Source: Pyropia yezoensis (Eukaryota > Rhodophyta > Bangiophyceae > Bangiales > Bangiaceae). Taken from it: 64,000 bases of DNA. The stretch is taken from contig CM020620.1 of NCBI GenBank assembly GCA_009829735.1, positions 26,692,951 to 26,756,950 on the forward strand, written 5' to 3'. Below are positions 9,986-21,413 of this stretch, in pieces. The position numbers were made by a program, and so were the translations under genes. The stretch's first letter is position 1; each line of letters starts with the position of its first letter. The notes beneath the pieces were generated by a model. It made no database searches. It saw only the letters and a list, made by a program, of their open reading frames with translations, and had not been told where the DNA came from.

Positions 9986-12169
9986 ATGTCTAGCCAAGAG
10001 ACGGGGAACGTTCAAGATGACGGATCGGCGTCGACGCCGACCCCGGAGGTGACTACGGGAACCGGGATCGGGAACCCGATCGACAACATTGAGACGCCAA
10101 TGCTTTCCGGTGCCGGATCGACTTTTGGCGCGGCTCGGACGGCAGGAGGCGGGGGTCCGCCTCAACTGTCATCGACCGACCTCACTCCGCCGCCTCCTTC
10201 ACCAGGGGATTCCCTGATGGCATCATTGGCCCGCATCGAGGCCCGGTTTTCCGGGCTCGACGCCCGTCAAGATCGGACGGAGGACGCAATGGCAGTGTTG
10301 ATGTCAACACGCCACACGACGGGACCCCGACGTGTTCCTCCCACACCGGTACGGTTCGAACCGGCCGGACTACTTTCGGAGTCCACCAGGGTCAACCCCG
10401 GTGTTGCTACTCCTGGACAACCCCCGGACACAACGGGGTATGGATCCGACTCGTCGGCTGAGTTGGAACGTAGCCACACGGAGCGATACGCTCGGAGCAC
10501 CCGAAGCGGACTCCACGGACACGACCCGGCGGATACTTACGCCGGTGGAGAGTCGGTAATTGGGGGAGGGGGTACCCTCTCACAGTACCCCCACGACGAA
10601 GGAGGCCAGGCAACTCGGGTTCCCGAGGTGCCGACGCCTGAAGTACCATCTTCAGTGGTGGAAGCTATGACCGCGCAGGTAACTGCGAGCCTACTGAAGC
10701 GGATGGAGTCCGATGAGTTTGCTCCTCATCTGGCTAAGCGACTGGATATCCAGGACGCCGACACGGAGATCGTCAACGAGGTCTTCCGGTCGGTACTGAC
10801 TCCCGAACGTTATCGTTTGGAGGACCGCTCTACCACCGTATCGGAATCGATGCGTCATACGTCGCATCGGGCGATCCGCTCTATGCAGACCCTTATGAAG
10901 GGAGTCCCTATGTTCGGGGGGCCGAACGGACGCCCGTTGACAGTCATCGGCTTCTTGACTAGCTTCAAGGCAGCCGCGGACAAGGCCCTCGTTAACGAGG
11001 GGCTGGCCCTGGAGATCGTCCCGTTCTTTGTTGATGAACGGGTGCGAGGCATTCTTCGCCAGGCATCCCCGATGCCGGGAATGAGGGTCGCGGCCACACC
11101 CATGGATTACCGTGGGATCTTCAAGGAGCTGCTGAGCAGTTACTTCAGTGAGGACAAGTGCGAGGACCACTACCGGGCCCTGCGCACTGCCACCGCCCAG
11201 AGCTGGGAGGATGAGGAGATGTTTGGACGCCGGATCCAAGAGCTCGACTACGAGCTGGGGAAGCTCCTCGGAGAAGAGGAGCTACGGGCCATCCTGTTCG
11301 CAGGAGTACCCAAGTACGTGCGGATATCCGCTCGGGGAGCTAATACGGCCCGGACGAACTTCAGTCGACTGATGCATATGTGCAAGTCCCTAGGGGACGC
11401 CTCCGGGGTTCTACACCCGGAGTGTGCCTTGGCCCCGAAGCCCAAGGGTGAGGGAGGCAAGCCCAGTCTTACCCCGGTACCGAGGCAAGAGAAGGTGGAA
11501 CGTAAGGCCGCACCAGTACTGGTGGCGACCGAACATACCCCTACGGGCGAGGATGAACCTCTAGTTGACCAACAGGGCCACCTGTTGCTACCGGCGACGC
11601 CGGTGATTGATGAGCACGGTACGGTAGCGTACATCGCCCCGGCTGGGACCCAGTTCCAGGTCAACGAGGGAGCGGGACGGCGCGTCCCGTATGTGCGGAC
11701 GACGGGGTATGCCCCGGTTACGGATAACCCCCACCAGCCCCTGCCTACATGGGCAGTACGTACGGAGGCACCTCCGCAGATTGCGGGCCGACCCAACCGG
11801 TTGGGGGAGTCCATGTTCCGGTTGACCCAAGGACCCAAGGCCTACCAGGGAGCAGGCACTCGGGCGCCCGAGGGAGGCAACCGCAGCTACGGGGCTACCC
11901 CGATGCGAACTCAAGGGGGGACCGGCACGTCCGGATGTATGTTGTGTGGGGATCCCCAACACTGGGTGTCTTCCTGCCCACTCATCCCCGAGGAGTCTCG
12001 GCGGGCAGCGGCGCAACGCAAGGCATCCACCGGGGGGTATCCCGCCAGAGCACCCGGACCCGCACCGGGTAGGCAGCCAGCTCCAGGTGGAGTACTGGCC
12101 GTCGAGGAGGCACGTCCGCAGCCGGATGTCCCGGCGGACAGCACCCTACCAAGGGCGGGAAACGAGTAA
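9986..12169 (+). CDS. gag: Gag polyprotein of A1 (capsid, nucleocapsid)
   Basis: Intact 727-codon ORF starting at ATG 9986 (an in-frame GTG lies six bases upstream). The N-terminal ~230 residues are Gly/Pro/Thr/Ser-rich. A helical capsid-like region follows at about residues 230-480. Near residue 651 (11936-11977) is a CX2CX4HX4C zinc knuckle (CMLCGDPQHWVSSC), the nucleocapsid RNA-binding motif. The ORF ends at TAA 12167-12169, 8 nt before the pol ATG. Gag would form the intracellular particle in which reverse transcription occurs. Confidence 0.93.
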   Translation: MSSQETGNVQDDGSASTPTPEVTTGTGIGNPIDNIETPMLSGAGSTFGAARTAGGGGPPQLSSTDLTPPPPSPGDSLMASLARIEARFSGLDARQDRTEDAMAVLMSTRHTTGPRRVPPTPVRFEPAGLLSESTRVNPGVATPGQPPDTTGYGSDSSAELERSHTERYARSTRSGLHGHDPADTYAGGESVIGGGGTLSQYPHDEGGQATRVPEVPTPEVPSSVVEAMTAQVTASLLKRMESDEFAPHLAKRLDIQDADTEIVNEVFRSVLTPERYRLEDRSTTVSESMRHTSHRAIRSMQTLMKGVPMFGGPNGRPLTVIGFLTSFKAAADKALVNEGLALEIVPFFVDERVRGILRQASPMPGMRVAATPMDYRGIFKELLSSYFSEDKCEDHYRALRTATAQSWEDEEMFGRRIQELDYELGKLLGEEELRAILFAGVPKYVRISARGANTARTNFSRLMHMCKSLGDASGVLHPECALAPKPKGEGGKPSLTPVPRQEKVERKAAPVLVATEHTPTGEDEPLVDQQGHLLLPATPVIDEHGTVAYIAPAGTQFQVNEGAGRRVPYVRTTGYAPVTDNPHQPLPTWAVRTEAPPQIAGRPNRLGESMFRLTQGPKAYQGAGTRAPEGGNRSYGATPMRTQGGTGTSGCMLCGDPQHWVSSCPLIPEESRRAAAQRKASTGGYPARAPGPAPGRQPAPGGVLAVEEARPQPDVPADSTLPRAGNE

Positions 12170-15100
12170 GAGGAAGGATGACCGGGGGGCGCTGGGGTAA
12201 CCCAAGCAAGCCACCCCGGAGTACCGCGGGGAAAGCCCCACGGAGAGCGCGGTTGAGCCGACGCCGCATCAACCCCCGGGTACACCTTCCGGCCCCGACG
12301 ACACGGCGTCAGGGGATTGATGACCAACCACCAAGGTTGGGAGGAGAGGACGGGAAGCCCCGTCACATGGAACCAGACAAGGGCCCTGTCCAGGATGCCC
12401 GAGCTACACCGGATATCGGGATAGGCCACGTACTGTTCACCTTGGAGAACTTCAAGGTATCAGCCACACTGGGGGTTGACCCCCAGTCGACACGATCGTA
12501 CTACCCTGTACTGGATACAGGGGCTGGACCCAACCTTATCCGGAAGGATACCCTCCCGGACAAGTGGCTTCCGCGAGTCAGAGTGACTCGGGGACCCACC
12601 ATCAAGGACGCGAATGGTCGCCTCATTCGTACGACCGCAGCGATGTCGCTGCGGGTGACCATCGGGGAACTCACCACGGAAGTCCACTTCCTGGTGTGTG
12701 AGACCCTATCGGTGCCCTGCATACTGGAGTGCACCTTCATCAACGTTCACGTTGAGGCCATCCGGCCAGGCAGGAGGACCATCGAGCTTCAAGAAGCCGA
12801 CGGGACGAAGCGAGGACACACGGCTATCGTCAGGGACCTGACGCTACAAGGGAGCCACGTTAACGTGGCTGAGGTGTACGCAAGTGTCGAGCCGAAGACA
12901 CTTCGGTTGGCCAAGCGAACTCGCTTTGAGCCGTTGTCGGAGACAGTCCTCCCGGTTAACTGTGACCTCGCAGGCATCTGCAGAGTCAAGTCCAACTTGC
13001 GGACGTACAAGCGCCATGGGTTGACCACGGCCAACGGTCTCATAGACCTCCCATCAGGAGGGTCGTCTCTCCTAGTGATGGCGAACTATCGCCGTAAGGC
13101 AGTCACCCTCCCGAAGGGAACTATCCTCGGGATTGCCGAGCTCTACGAATGAGATATCCTTACCCCTGACAAGGAAGGTCAAGTGGACCCACTTGAGGTG
13201 CTGGCGGTCGCCGAGACCACCGAGCGACAGCAACCCGATGACGGGAAGCCTAGTCGACCATCATTACCGGCGGATATTCCGCCGAAGGACCAAGAAGCAT
13301 TGAAGGCACTGGCCGAGGCTGACCTCGACCACCCTCCCCCTTCCGTAGCCGAAGGGGTACGACGGATGTTAAGAAAGCACGACGTCATGTGGACAGGCGG
13401 AGCCCTGGGTACCATTGGGGCAACCCAACATCGTATTGACCTGGTACCAGGCGCACGACCCGCCCGCTCACAACCGCACCGAGCGGGACCTATGCAACGA
13501 GAGATCGTTGATGGAGAAGTGAAGAGGATGAGCGAAGCGAAGGTGATACGACCTTCGATGTCGGAGTGGGGTGCCCCAGTCGTTATCGTACCGAAGAAGG
13601 ATCAAACCCCTCGGTTTTGCATCGATTATGGACGCCTCAACTTGGTTACCAAGAAGGACTCCTACCCTTTACCAAGGATGGATGAATGCATCGACTCCCT
13701 GGGGGAAGCTACGGTGTTTACCACCATCGACTGCAATGCCGGATACTGGCAGATCCCGGTGGCGGACGAGGATGTCCCCAAGACGGCATTCGTCTGTCAC
13801 AGTGGAGTGTACGAGTTCCTAAGGATGCCCTTCGGATTGTCCAACGCCCCCGCTACATTCCAGCGGGCTATCGACATTATACTGTCGGGGGTGAAGTGGC
13901 GTAACTGCCTAGTGTACCTCGATGACGTCATCGTCTTCTCGCGTAACATGGATGACCATGTGCAACATGTTGACGAGGTACTCACCCTCTTGAGGAACGC
14001 CGGGGTAACCCTGCGTCTGAAGAAGTGCGCCTTCTTCCAACAGACGGTCGAGTATCTGGGCCACCAGATAACCCCTGGTAAACTAGGGGTACTCGAAGCC
14101 AATACCCAGGCACTCCGGGATGCCCGGTTCCCTAACACCCAGACGCAGCTCAAGAGCTTCCTGGGAATGTGCAATGTATACCGACGGTTCGTCAAGGACT
14201 TCGCTCGGATAGCTAAACCGTTAACGGTTCTTACGAGCAGTACCCTGCCCAAGGTACTCCAACCCCCTTCGCCTAGCGAAGAGGAGGCATTCGAGTCGCT
14301 GAAGCGAGCCCTACTATCCCCACCCGTCCTTGCGTTACCGCACCGACGGGGTACCTTCGTCATCGATGCCGATGCGTGCGACACCCAAGTGGGATGCACC
14401 CTGCTACAGGGGGAGACGTTGATCGGTACCGATAACGTTATCCCGAACCTACGTCCGGTAGGATACTTCAGCCGGACACTCAACCCGGCTGAGCGGAACT
14501 ATAGTGCCACCGAGCGTGAATGCCTCGGAGTTATATGGGCAGTGCAACTGCTCCGTCCATACCTGGAGGGCTCCAGGTTCATCGTGAGGTCCGACCACGA
14601 ACCCCTACGATGGCTCCTCAACCTTGGTGACAAGGATTCCGATAGCCATGGGAGGCTAGCCCGATGGAGGCTGAAGATGGCCGAGCACGACTACCGCACG
14701 GTGTATAAGGCTGGGTCAACCCACCACCTCGGAGACGCGTTGTCTCGACTCGACACCCCGAGCGGGGATACCCGCCCGGTGGACGAGGACATCCCGGTAG
14801 TACCGGTGTGCATGGTGGGTAATGCTACCCAGGGTATGGCTGACCATACTATGGCACACCGAGCATGCCCACTAACCCTCGCGGACTTCCGCGAGGCACA
14901 AGCCAATGACGACGACTGTAGACGTCATCGCGCTAACCTCCTGGCCGGTACGGCCGGCATCTTCTCCGAGAACGAAGACGGACTCATATACCGGCGGGCA
15001 CCCGCCGATGGACGACATCAAGTCGTGGTTCCCGTGTCCTTACGGCAAGCCGTCATGGAACGAGAACACAAGAACCCCGCAGCCGGACACCCGGGGGGTT

Positions 15101-16171
15101 CACGTATGTTCGCAGCAATGCGAAGGTTCTTCTACTGGCCAGCAATGGCCGTCGACGTGGTCGACCACGTAAGGGGATGCCACCCCTGTGCGCGTAACCG
15201 CATGAGTCTACATAGGCAGGCGTCTGCCATGAAGCTATTCCACCCGATGGGCCCAACGAGCAAGTCGCTATCGACATACTCGGGCCACTTCCGGTAAAGG
15301 AAGAAGGGAACAGGTACATCCTGGTCATGTCTGACCGCTTCACTAAGCTGTCACGAGCGGCAGCCATCCCGAATGATACCGCATACACCATCATGAACGC
15401 AGTGGTTGACCACTGGATCAGTGCATACGGAGTCATGAAGCAACTCCTCTCCGACAACGGAGCAAACCTTACGTCAGCATTCCGCTTTAAGGTCCTGGGC
15501 ATGTTCGGCATCGACCCACGTCGGGAATCCGACTACCACCCGCAAACCAACGGGCAGGTGGAGCGGTTCAACCGCACCATCGTCAAGATGCTACAGTGCT
15601 ACGTGGCCGAGCACACGAACACTTGGGACAGGCTTCTGTCCGTACTCACCCTGGCATACAATGCCAGGCCACATCGGAGCACAAACATCGCTCCGCTGGA
15701 GTGGGTCATGCCACTAGGCGTCGGTAACCTGACGCTGCCACCAGGCAGGTGCACTCGGTATGATACACCGAAGGGCCGACCGGCCGAACGTATCCACCTA
15801 GCTTGGTTGGCCAAGCTATCGTGGATGGTTCCTAAGCTCAAGGGTGCCCTTGACAGAACACAACTTCGATATAAGAAGAACTCCGACGCCCGGTTACGGG
15901 TGCGCAACGCAACCCTGATGACAGGTGACTGGGTCTACATCAGACACCAGAAGTTCCGGGGGAACAAGCTCATGCAACCGGTCAAGGGACCGTACCAGAT
16001 TCTCCACAGAGATGACCACTCTGTTATCTTACACACTCCGATACGGAGATCCAACGCATCAGTGTGAATGATGTCACACCTGCTCCGAAGCCGGAACAGC
16101 CTCAGCCGGTACCGGCTGGGTTGCTACATGAAGCTCTTACAACCCACCCGTCAGATGACCCGGTGGGACCG

Positions 16172-16668
16172 TGTAGCACAATAGGGATCCGTCGCGCGTC
16201 CACTCTCAGGGAACACTCACCAAGGGGGATCGGCACCAACGTCACGGGAGGCCAAGGTTGCTATCCTTGGAGCGCAAGCCACGGGACCAAGATGGGAGCC
16301 CAAATGGGAGGGGTTTTGTTGTTCTACCTTGGCCGGCGGTGGATTCGCCACCGCCCCCTCGTTATAAACCCGGAGACACTACTAACTACCCTCCACCCCA
16401 AGATGCAAGTCCCTCTGTCATACGTAACTTATAGATACCGTGACCAGTACGAACTATCAAATTGAAAGTTAAGGGTTAGAAGTAGCCCCCCTGATATTAG
16501 GGTCACAATACGGACAACCATATTGCTACATATCCCCCCTTAGATTCGGCCCGTCCTCGGGTCGAGTTGCATTCGGGGTACCGAATGTAAGTGGGTCGCG
16601 TGACGTTTACCCGTCGGGTGGGGCTTTGCGCCCCCGTCGCGACAGACACCCCCTTTTCGAGGTTGTCT
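16172..16668 (-). repeat. Duplicate copy of A2 3' LTR and flank (likely assembly artefact)
   Basis: An inverted family A LTR (16172-16530) plus 138 bp of the adjoining A2 sequence end abruptly at the N gap. The same sequence follows the gap at 18015-18516. This copy lacks single bases at many sites where the other copies agree, as expected of a low-quality contig end. Confidence 0.75.
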
Positions 16669-17168
16669 NNNNNNNNNNNNNNNNNNNNNNNNNNNNNNNN
16701 NNNNNNNNNNNNNNNNNNNNNNNNNNNNNNNNNNNNNNNNNNNNNNNNNNNNNNNNNNNNNNNNNNNNNNNNNNNNNNNNNNNNNNNNNNNNNNNNNNNN
16801 NNNNNNNNNNNNNNNNNNNNNNNNNNNNNNNNNNNNNNNNNNNNNNNNNNNNNNNNNNNNNNNNNNNNNNNNNNNNNNNNNNNNNNNNNNNNNNNNNNNN
16901 NNNNNNNNNNNNNNNNNNNNNNNNNNNNNNNNNNNNNNNNNNNNNNNNNNNNNNNNNNNNNNNNNNNNNNNNNNNNNNNNNNNNNNNNNNNNNNNNNNNN
17001 NNNNNNNNNNNNNNNNNNNNNNNNNNNNNNNNNNNNNNNNNNNNNNNNNNNNNNNNNNNNNNNNNNNNNNNNNNNNNNNNNNNNNNNNNNNNNNNNNNNN
17101 NNNNNNNNNNNNNNNNNNNNNNNNNNNNNNNNNNNNNNNNNNNNNNNNNNNNNNNNNNNNNNNNNNNN
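16669..17168. other. Assembly gap, 500 N
   Basis: Exactly 500 undetermined bases, a conventional placeholder length. The sequence before the gap (15324-16668) and after it (17169-18516) is the same segment, so the true distance may be negative (overlapping contigs). Confidence 0.98.
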
Positions 17169-18014
17169 GTCATGTCTGACCGCTTCACTAAGCTGTCAGC
17201 GGCAGCCATCCCGAAATGATACCGCATACACCATCATGAACGCAGTGGTTGACCACTGGATCAGTGCATACGGAGTCATGAAGCAACTCCTCTCCGACAA
17301 CGGAGCAAACCTTACGTCAGCATTCCGCTTTAAGGTCCTGGGCATGTTCGGCATCGACCCACGTCGGGAATCCGACTACCACCCGCAAACCAACGGGCAG
17401 GTGGAGCGGTTCAACCGCACCATCGTCAAGATGCTACAGTGCTACGTGGCCGAGCACACGAACACTTGGGACAGGCTTCTGTCCGTACTCACCCTGGCAT
17501 ACAATGCCAGGCCACATCGGAGCACAAACATCGCTCCGCTGGAGTGGGTCATGCCACTAGGCGTCGGTAACCTGACGCTGCCACCAGGCAGGTGCACTCG
17601 GTATGATACACCGAAGGGCCGACCGGCCGAACGTATCCACCTAGCTTGGTTGGCCAAGCTATCGTGGATGGTTCCTAAGCTCAAGGGTGCCCTTGACAGA
17701 ACACAACTTCGATATAAGAAGAACTCCGACGCCCCGGTTACGGGTGCGCAACGCAACCCTGATGACAGGTGACTGGGTCTACATCAGACACCAGAAGTTC
17801 CGGGGGAACAAGCTCAATGCAACCGGTCAAGGGACCGTACCAGATTCTCCACAGAGATGACCACTCTGTTATCTTACACTCCGATACGGAGATCCAACGC
17901 ATCAGTGTGAATGATGTCACACCTGCTCCGAAGCCGGAACAGCCTCAGCCGGTACCGGCTGGGTTGCTACATGAAGCTCTTACAACCCACCCGTCAGATG
18001 ACCCGGTGGGACCG

Positions 18015-18378
18015 TGTAGCACAATAGGGATCCGTCGCGCGTCCACTCTCAGGGAACACTCACCAAGGGGGATCGGCACCAACGTCACCGGGAGGCCAAG
18101 GTTGCTATCCTTGGAGCGCAAGCCACGGGACCAAGATGGGAGCCCAAATGGGAGGGGTTTTGTTGTTCTACCTTGGCCGGCGGTGGATTCGCCACCGGCC
18201 CCCTCGTTATAAACCCTCGGAGACACTACTAACTACCCTCCACCCCAAGATGCAAGTCCCTCTGGTCATACGTAACTTATAGATACCGTGACCAGTACGA
18301 ACTATCAAATTGAAAGTTAAGGGTTAGAAGTAGCCCCCCTGATATTAGGGTCACAATACGGACAACCATATTGCTACA
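18015..18378 (-). repeat. 3' LTR of A2 (364 bp)
   Basis: In plus orientation it begins TGTAGCA and ends TGCTACA. It is adjoined at 18379 by the complement of a polypurine tract (TATCCCCCCCTTA), which is the plus-strand primer of this minus-strand element. It matches 28454-28817 throughout by eye. Confidence 0.95.
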
Positions 18379-18965
18379 TATCCCCCCCTTAGATTCGGCC
18401 CGTCCTCGGGTCGAGTTGCATTCGGGGTACCGAATGTAAGTGGGTCGCGTGACCGTTTACCCGTCGGGTGGGGCTTTGCGCCCCGTCGCGACAGACACCC
18501 CTTTTCGAGGTTGTCTCAGGGGGGTGCCCCCCTTTGCGTGGTACACACACACGATCCGTTTTCCGGACCGTTAAATTCCCGATGCGGGTTGCTGTTCACG
18601 CCCCCCCTTTCCGAGGGGTGGTGCAAGCGGATCCGCCACCAGGTGCCTGGTGGTAGGGGGGCCCCTCTCGTGTGGACGATTGAGAGGGGGGCGGGGGCTG
18701 CCCGCGTTGCGTGGGGGCGGTTGGGGGTGACCCCCCTTGCTTACCCCGTGTGTGGGTGTGGCCCCGTCCCGCCCAGGGGCCTGGGTGGAGCGCGGTCGTA
18801 GCCCCGTGGGGCGCGGGTCGACCCGCGTGCCTGCGGCGCTTCTCGTGGCCGTTTGTGGTCATAAGCGCGGGTGTCCGCGCTTCCCTGGCTCGTCCCGGTT
18901 ATCCCACCGTACCGGGTTGTAGCCGTCGACGGCTTGTGGGCGCGGGGGACTCCGCACCCGTTATC
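18379..18965. promoter_or_regulatory. A2 region between 3' LTR and antisense ORF start
   Basis: 587 bp upstream of the antisense ATG that would hold its promoter or leader. It is densely palindromic: CATTCGG/CCGAATG near 18419-18436, GGGGC/GCCCC near 18471-18485, six G facing six C near 18518-18531, and CCACCAGG/CCTGGTGG at 18636-18653. The equivalent A1 region (31824-32402) retains the main stems. No TATA box is obvious. Confidence 0.5.
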
Positions 18966-21311
18966 ATGTCCTATCCCCAGGTGCTTGAAGAGGAGGAAGA
19001 CCTCCTGATCGGGGAGAAGATGGAGGACGACGCGCCTGTCGGTCCCGACGCCGCGCGTTACGGGGTGAGCTCGTCTGACGACGACGGGCCTGCGGTGTCC
19101 GTCCGTCTGTCGGCCGGAGGACTGTCGTCCGTGTGCAGCGGCACGACGGTGCCGTCGGCCGGAGGTCAACCCGGCGGTCAACCGCGCGTGGCGGCTTCTA
19201 CCCCCTCTCTGCCGGTTGCCCGGATGGAGCCTGGTGCCGGTGCCGGCTCACCGCAGCTACCTCAAGATGGTCCGCCCTGCGGCGGAGGTGGCGACCCGCA
19301 GCCGACTCCGGCTGGTCAAGGTGGTCCGGGTGTCCGGGCGGTGACTCCTCGAGGCGGTCCCGACGTTGACGCGGGTGGTGGTGGCGGTGCGACACCCGGT
19401 GCGGTGGGTCAAGACGGTGCGGGTGTCCGCACGGCCGGGGCTCCGGCTCCGGAGGCTGTCCAAGTGCCTTCCACTTCCGAGGCGGGGGCTACGCCGACGG
19501 GTGGTGCCGGCGCCGGTACCATACCTGCGGTGCCGCGGGTGTCGAGCGGTCAAGACGCTCCTTCTCCCATGGCGGTTGACACCGGGAGTTACTCCGGGCG
19601 GGCGCCCGCCCTTCTTCTTCCTCCTCGGCCTCGTCCATCTCCGACGTCGGCCCCTCTGCCGGTGGTGCGTCCCCCGGCGCCCCCGATTCTTCCTGGTCCT
19701 GCCCGGGTTGCCCCGTTGGGTGGCGGCGTCGCCGTGGCGGCGGGTCAACCCGCCATGTCGGTGTCCGACTTGGTGGCTCGGGTTCGAGGCCTCACGGTGC
19801 AAGAGTCGATGGAGTCCGATGGGCGTATGCGGGTGGACTTCCACCTGGTGCATCCCCGTGGAGAATCCTCCCGGCGCGTCAAGGTGGACCCGTGCTGGGA
19901 GCGGGAGTTGGTGCGGCTGGTCAACCAGCCGAACGCGGTCCGGGTGGAACACCATTGGATCCTGAGTCAGCCGGACGACCGGCATGCGCAGCTCTGGCGC
20001 ACCCGGGTGGGACGGGGTGAGGTCTACCTCGACCCCAACTTCGGGGTCTGCGACTTGATTGCCCCCGCGTTGCCGCGGGAGATTGACTACCCGGCTAGTG
20101 CTCGGGGGATTGCGGCGGCGGCGGAGCCGGTTGCGTTTGGGGAGACGGTGAGCCGTACCGGTCGGTATCCCGACTTTGACTACTACCCGGGGGTACCCCC
20201 GTATCTGTCGTTGACGGCTCCCTACCCGCCCATGGCGGGGTTGAAGTCGGCGTCGAGTTGGCGACGTAACCATGGTGTCATGGCGGATGCGTTCCGCACG
20301 GATATAACGTGTGCGTTGCAGACCGGCAACGGTCGTGCTCCGGTATACACTCCCGTGCGCCCGCCGCTATGGCAGGAGGGGTGGGAACCCACCCCTGCTT
20401 TCCGGTTTGACACCGGCTCCTGCCTCCGATACTTCGGGAGTGTGTTGGCCTCCCGGCCGGTCCACCCGTTGCAGGGTACCTTCACCCTTGAGGTTACCCT
20501 CGGGCAGGCTTCATCCTTCTTGCTGTCCGTCCGCCGGCAGGGTCGTCTGTTTCATCTTCCGACGGGTGTCCGTCGGCACATCGCGCAGTTGGGCGTGGAT
20601 CTGATAGCCGCCAAGACCGGGTTGGCCCGGGAGTTCGAAGCCCTGCTGGCTGTTCACGATGCCGTGAACTGGGCTGGGGTGTTGGCCCTTCCCCCGTACC
20701 GGGACCCGCAGGCTGGGGCTACCCCCTTGCCTCGTCACTCGTTGCGTGTCCGGCGTACTCAGCCGGGTGAGCCTAGTTGCCATGGGTGGGCGTCCACCGA
20801 GGCCGTTCCTGACCTGGGTATTCCCATGGTTATCCATGACCCTCTTCAGGTCCTTGCTCCGTGGTTCGGTAACCCGATGCCTGCGGCGGTTGGCCGTCGT
20901 CCCCGAGAGTGGGGCTCTGCGGGTGGGGAGCGCGAGGTGTCCCGTCGTCGGGCGGAGTACCGCCGTGGTTACGGTGGAGCCCCTTCGGTAGGGTCCTACC
21001 GGGCCTCGTTTCAGGTGCCACCGGCTCCGGTGGTAGCCGTGTCGGCTCCTGTGGCTCCTCTGGCTGCGCCAGTGTCACCTCCCGCCCCTGTCCTACATGA
21101 CGGGGGTCCCCGTCTCTGGTATGAAGGCGTTGACGCCCTTGTTACCCGCGCAATGCGTGGAGGTCTCTCTGTTAGCTGGGGGGATATCCCCCAGGTGCTG
21201 CGCTGGTTGGGTCAGCGCGTTGCTTCGGTGGCGTGCTGGACCGCCTCCAGAAAGCTCCGGAGGACGTGGAGGCTGGCCGCAGCACCCTCGTCCAGCTATG
21301 CACCGAGGTAA
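18966..21311 (+). CDS. Antisense ORF of A2, conserved protein of unknown function
   Basis: Plus-strand ORF inside a minus-strand element, about 781 codons from the ATG at 18966. The frame is open upstream to 18711, but the A1 homologue also has an ATG at this point (MSYPQV versus MSDPQV). It has an acidic N-terminus (EEEEDLLIGEKMEDD) and then about 270 residues of Pro/Gly/Ala-rich linker. A conserved core of about 440 residues follows, including PAMSVSDLVARVRGLTVQ, CLRYFGSV and RRQGRLFHLP. Its 3' end converges with pol. Compared with A1, one C is missing near 21192, so the last ~40 codons are out of frame; the original stop would be at about 21413. No zinc finger, nuclease, protease or transmembrane segment is recognisable. 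Confidence 0.8.
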   Translation: MSYPQVLEEEEDLLIGEKMEDDAPVGPDAARYGVSSSDDDGPAVSVRLSAGGLSSVCSGTTVPSAGGQPGGQPRVAASTPSLPVARMEPGAGAGSPQLPQDGPPCGGGGDPQPTPAGQGGPGVRAVTPRGGPDVDAGGGGGATPGAVGQDGAGVRTAGAPAPEAVQVPSTSEAGATPTGGAGAGTIPAVPRVSSGQDAPSPMAVDTGSYSGRAPALLLPPRPRPSPTSAPLPVVRPPAPPILPGPARVAPLGGGVAVAAGQPAMSVSDLVARVRGLTVQESMESDGRMRVDFHLVHPRGESSRRVKVDPCWERELVRLVNQPNAVRVEHHWILSQPDDRHAQLWRTRVGRGEVYLDPNFGVCDLIAPALPREIDYPASARGIAAAAEPVAFGETVSRTGRYPDFDYYPGVPPYLSLTAPYPPMAGLKSASSWRRNHGVMADAFRTDITCALQTGNGRAPVYTPVRPPLWQEGWEPTPAFRFDTGSCLRYFGSVLASRPVHPLQGTFTLEVTLGQASSFLLSVRRQGRLFHLPTGVRRHIAQLGVDLIAAKTGLAREFEALLAVHDAVNWAGVLALPPYRDPQAGATPLPRHSLRVRRTQPGEPSCHGWASTEAVPDLGIPMVIHDPLQVLAPWFGNPMPAAVGRRPREWGSAGGEREVSRRRAEYRRGYGGAPSVGSYRASFQVPPAPVVAVSAPVAPLAAPVSPPAPVLHDGGPRLWYEGVDALVTRAMRGGLSVSWGDIPQVLRWLGQRVASVACWTASRKLRRTWRLAAAPSSSYAPR

Positions 21312-21413
21312 CTCGGGTGGTCGACCGTCGTGAGATTGCCGACCGGTGGAGCACGGAGGTATACGCGCTTACGCGTGAGTGGCCTCCCTCGGGCAGTGGG
21401 TCTACCCACTGAG

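Larger units (their letters stand above)
12178..18014 (+). pseudogene. pol: Pol of A1, broken and split by A2
   Basis: Starts at ATG 12178 in a different frame from gag. The protease active site is DTGAG near residue 113, the RT box YLDD near residue 578, and RNase H begins near residue 728. The integrase zinc region is at about 15060-15200 and the core at 15270-15600. It is disabled by a TGA at 13150-13152 (a Gly codon in A2) and by loss of one C near 15240. The downstream part appears twice, before and after the N gap (15324-16171 and 17169-18014), which I read as assembly duplication. A2 then interrupts the chromodomain codons. The last 57 or so codons resume at 28818. Confidence 0.9.

Noticed and set aside
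10340..10365. GGTTCGAACC, resembling a tRNA T-loop
   Set aside because: Lies within the gag frame, conserved in A2 as coding sequence, with no acceptor or anticodon stems around it.
16591..17772. Plus-strand ORF spanning the run of Ns
   Set aside because: Open only because Ns carry no stops; it joins unrelated frames across the gap.
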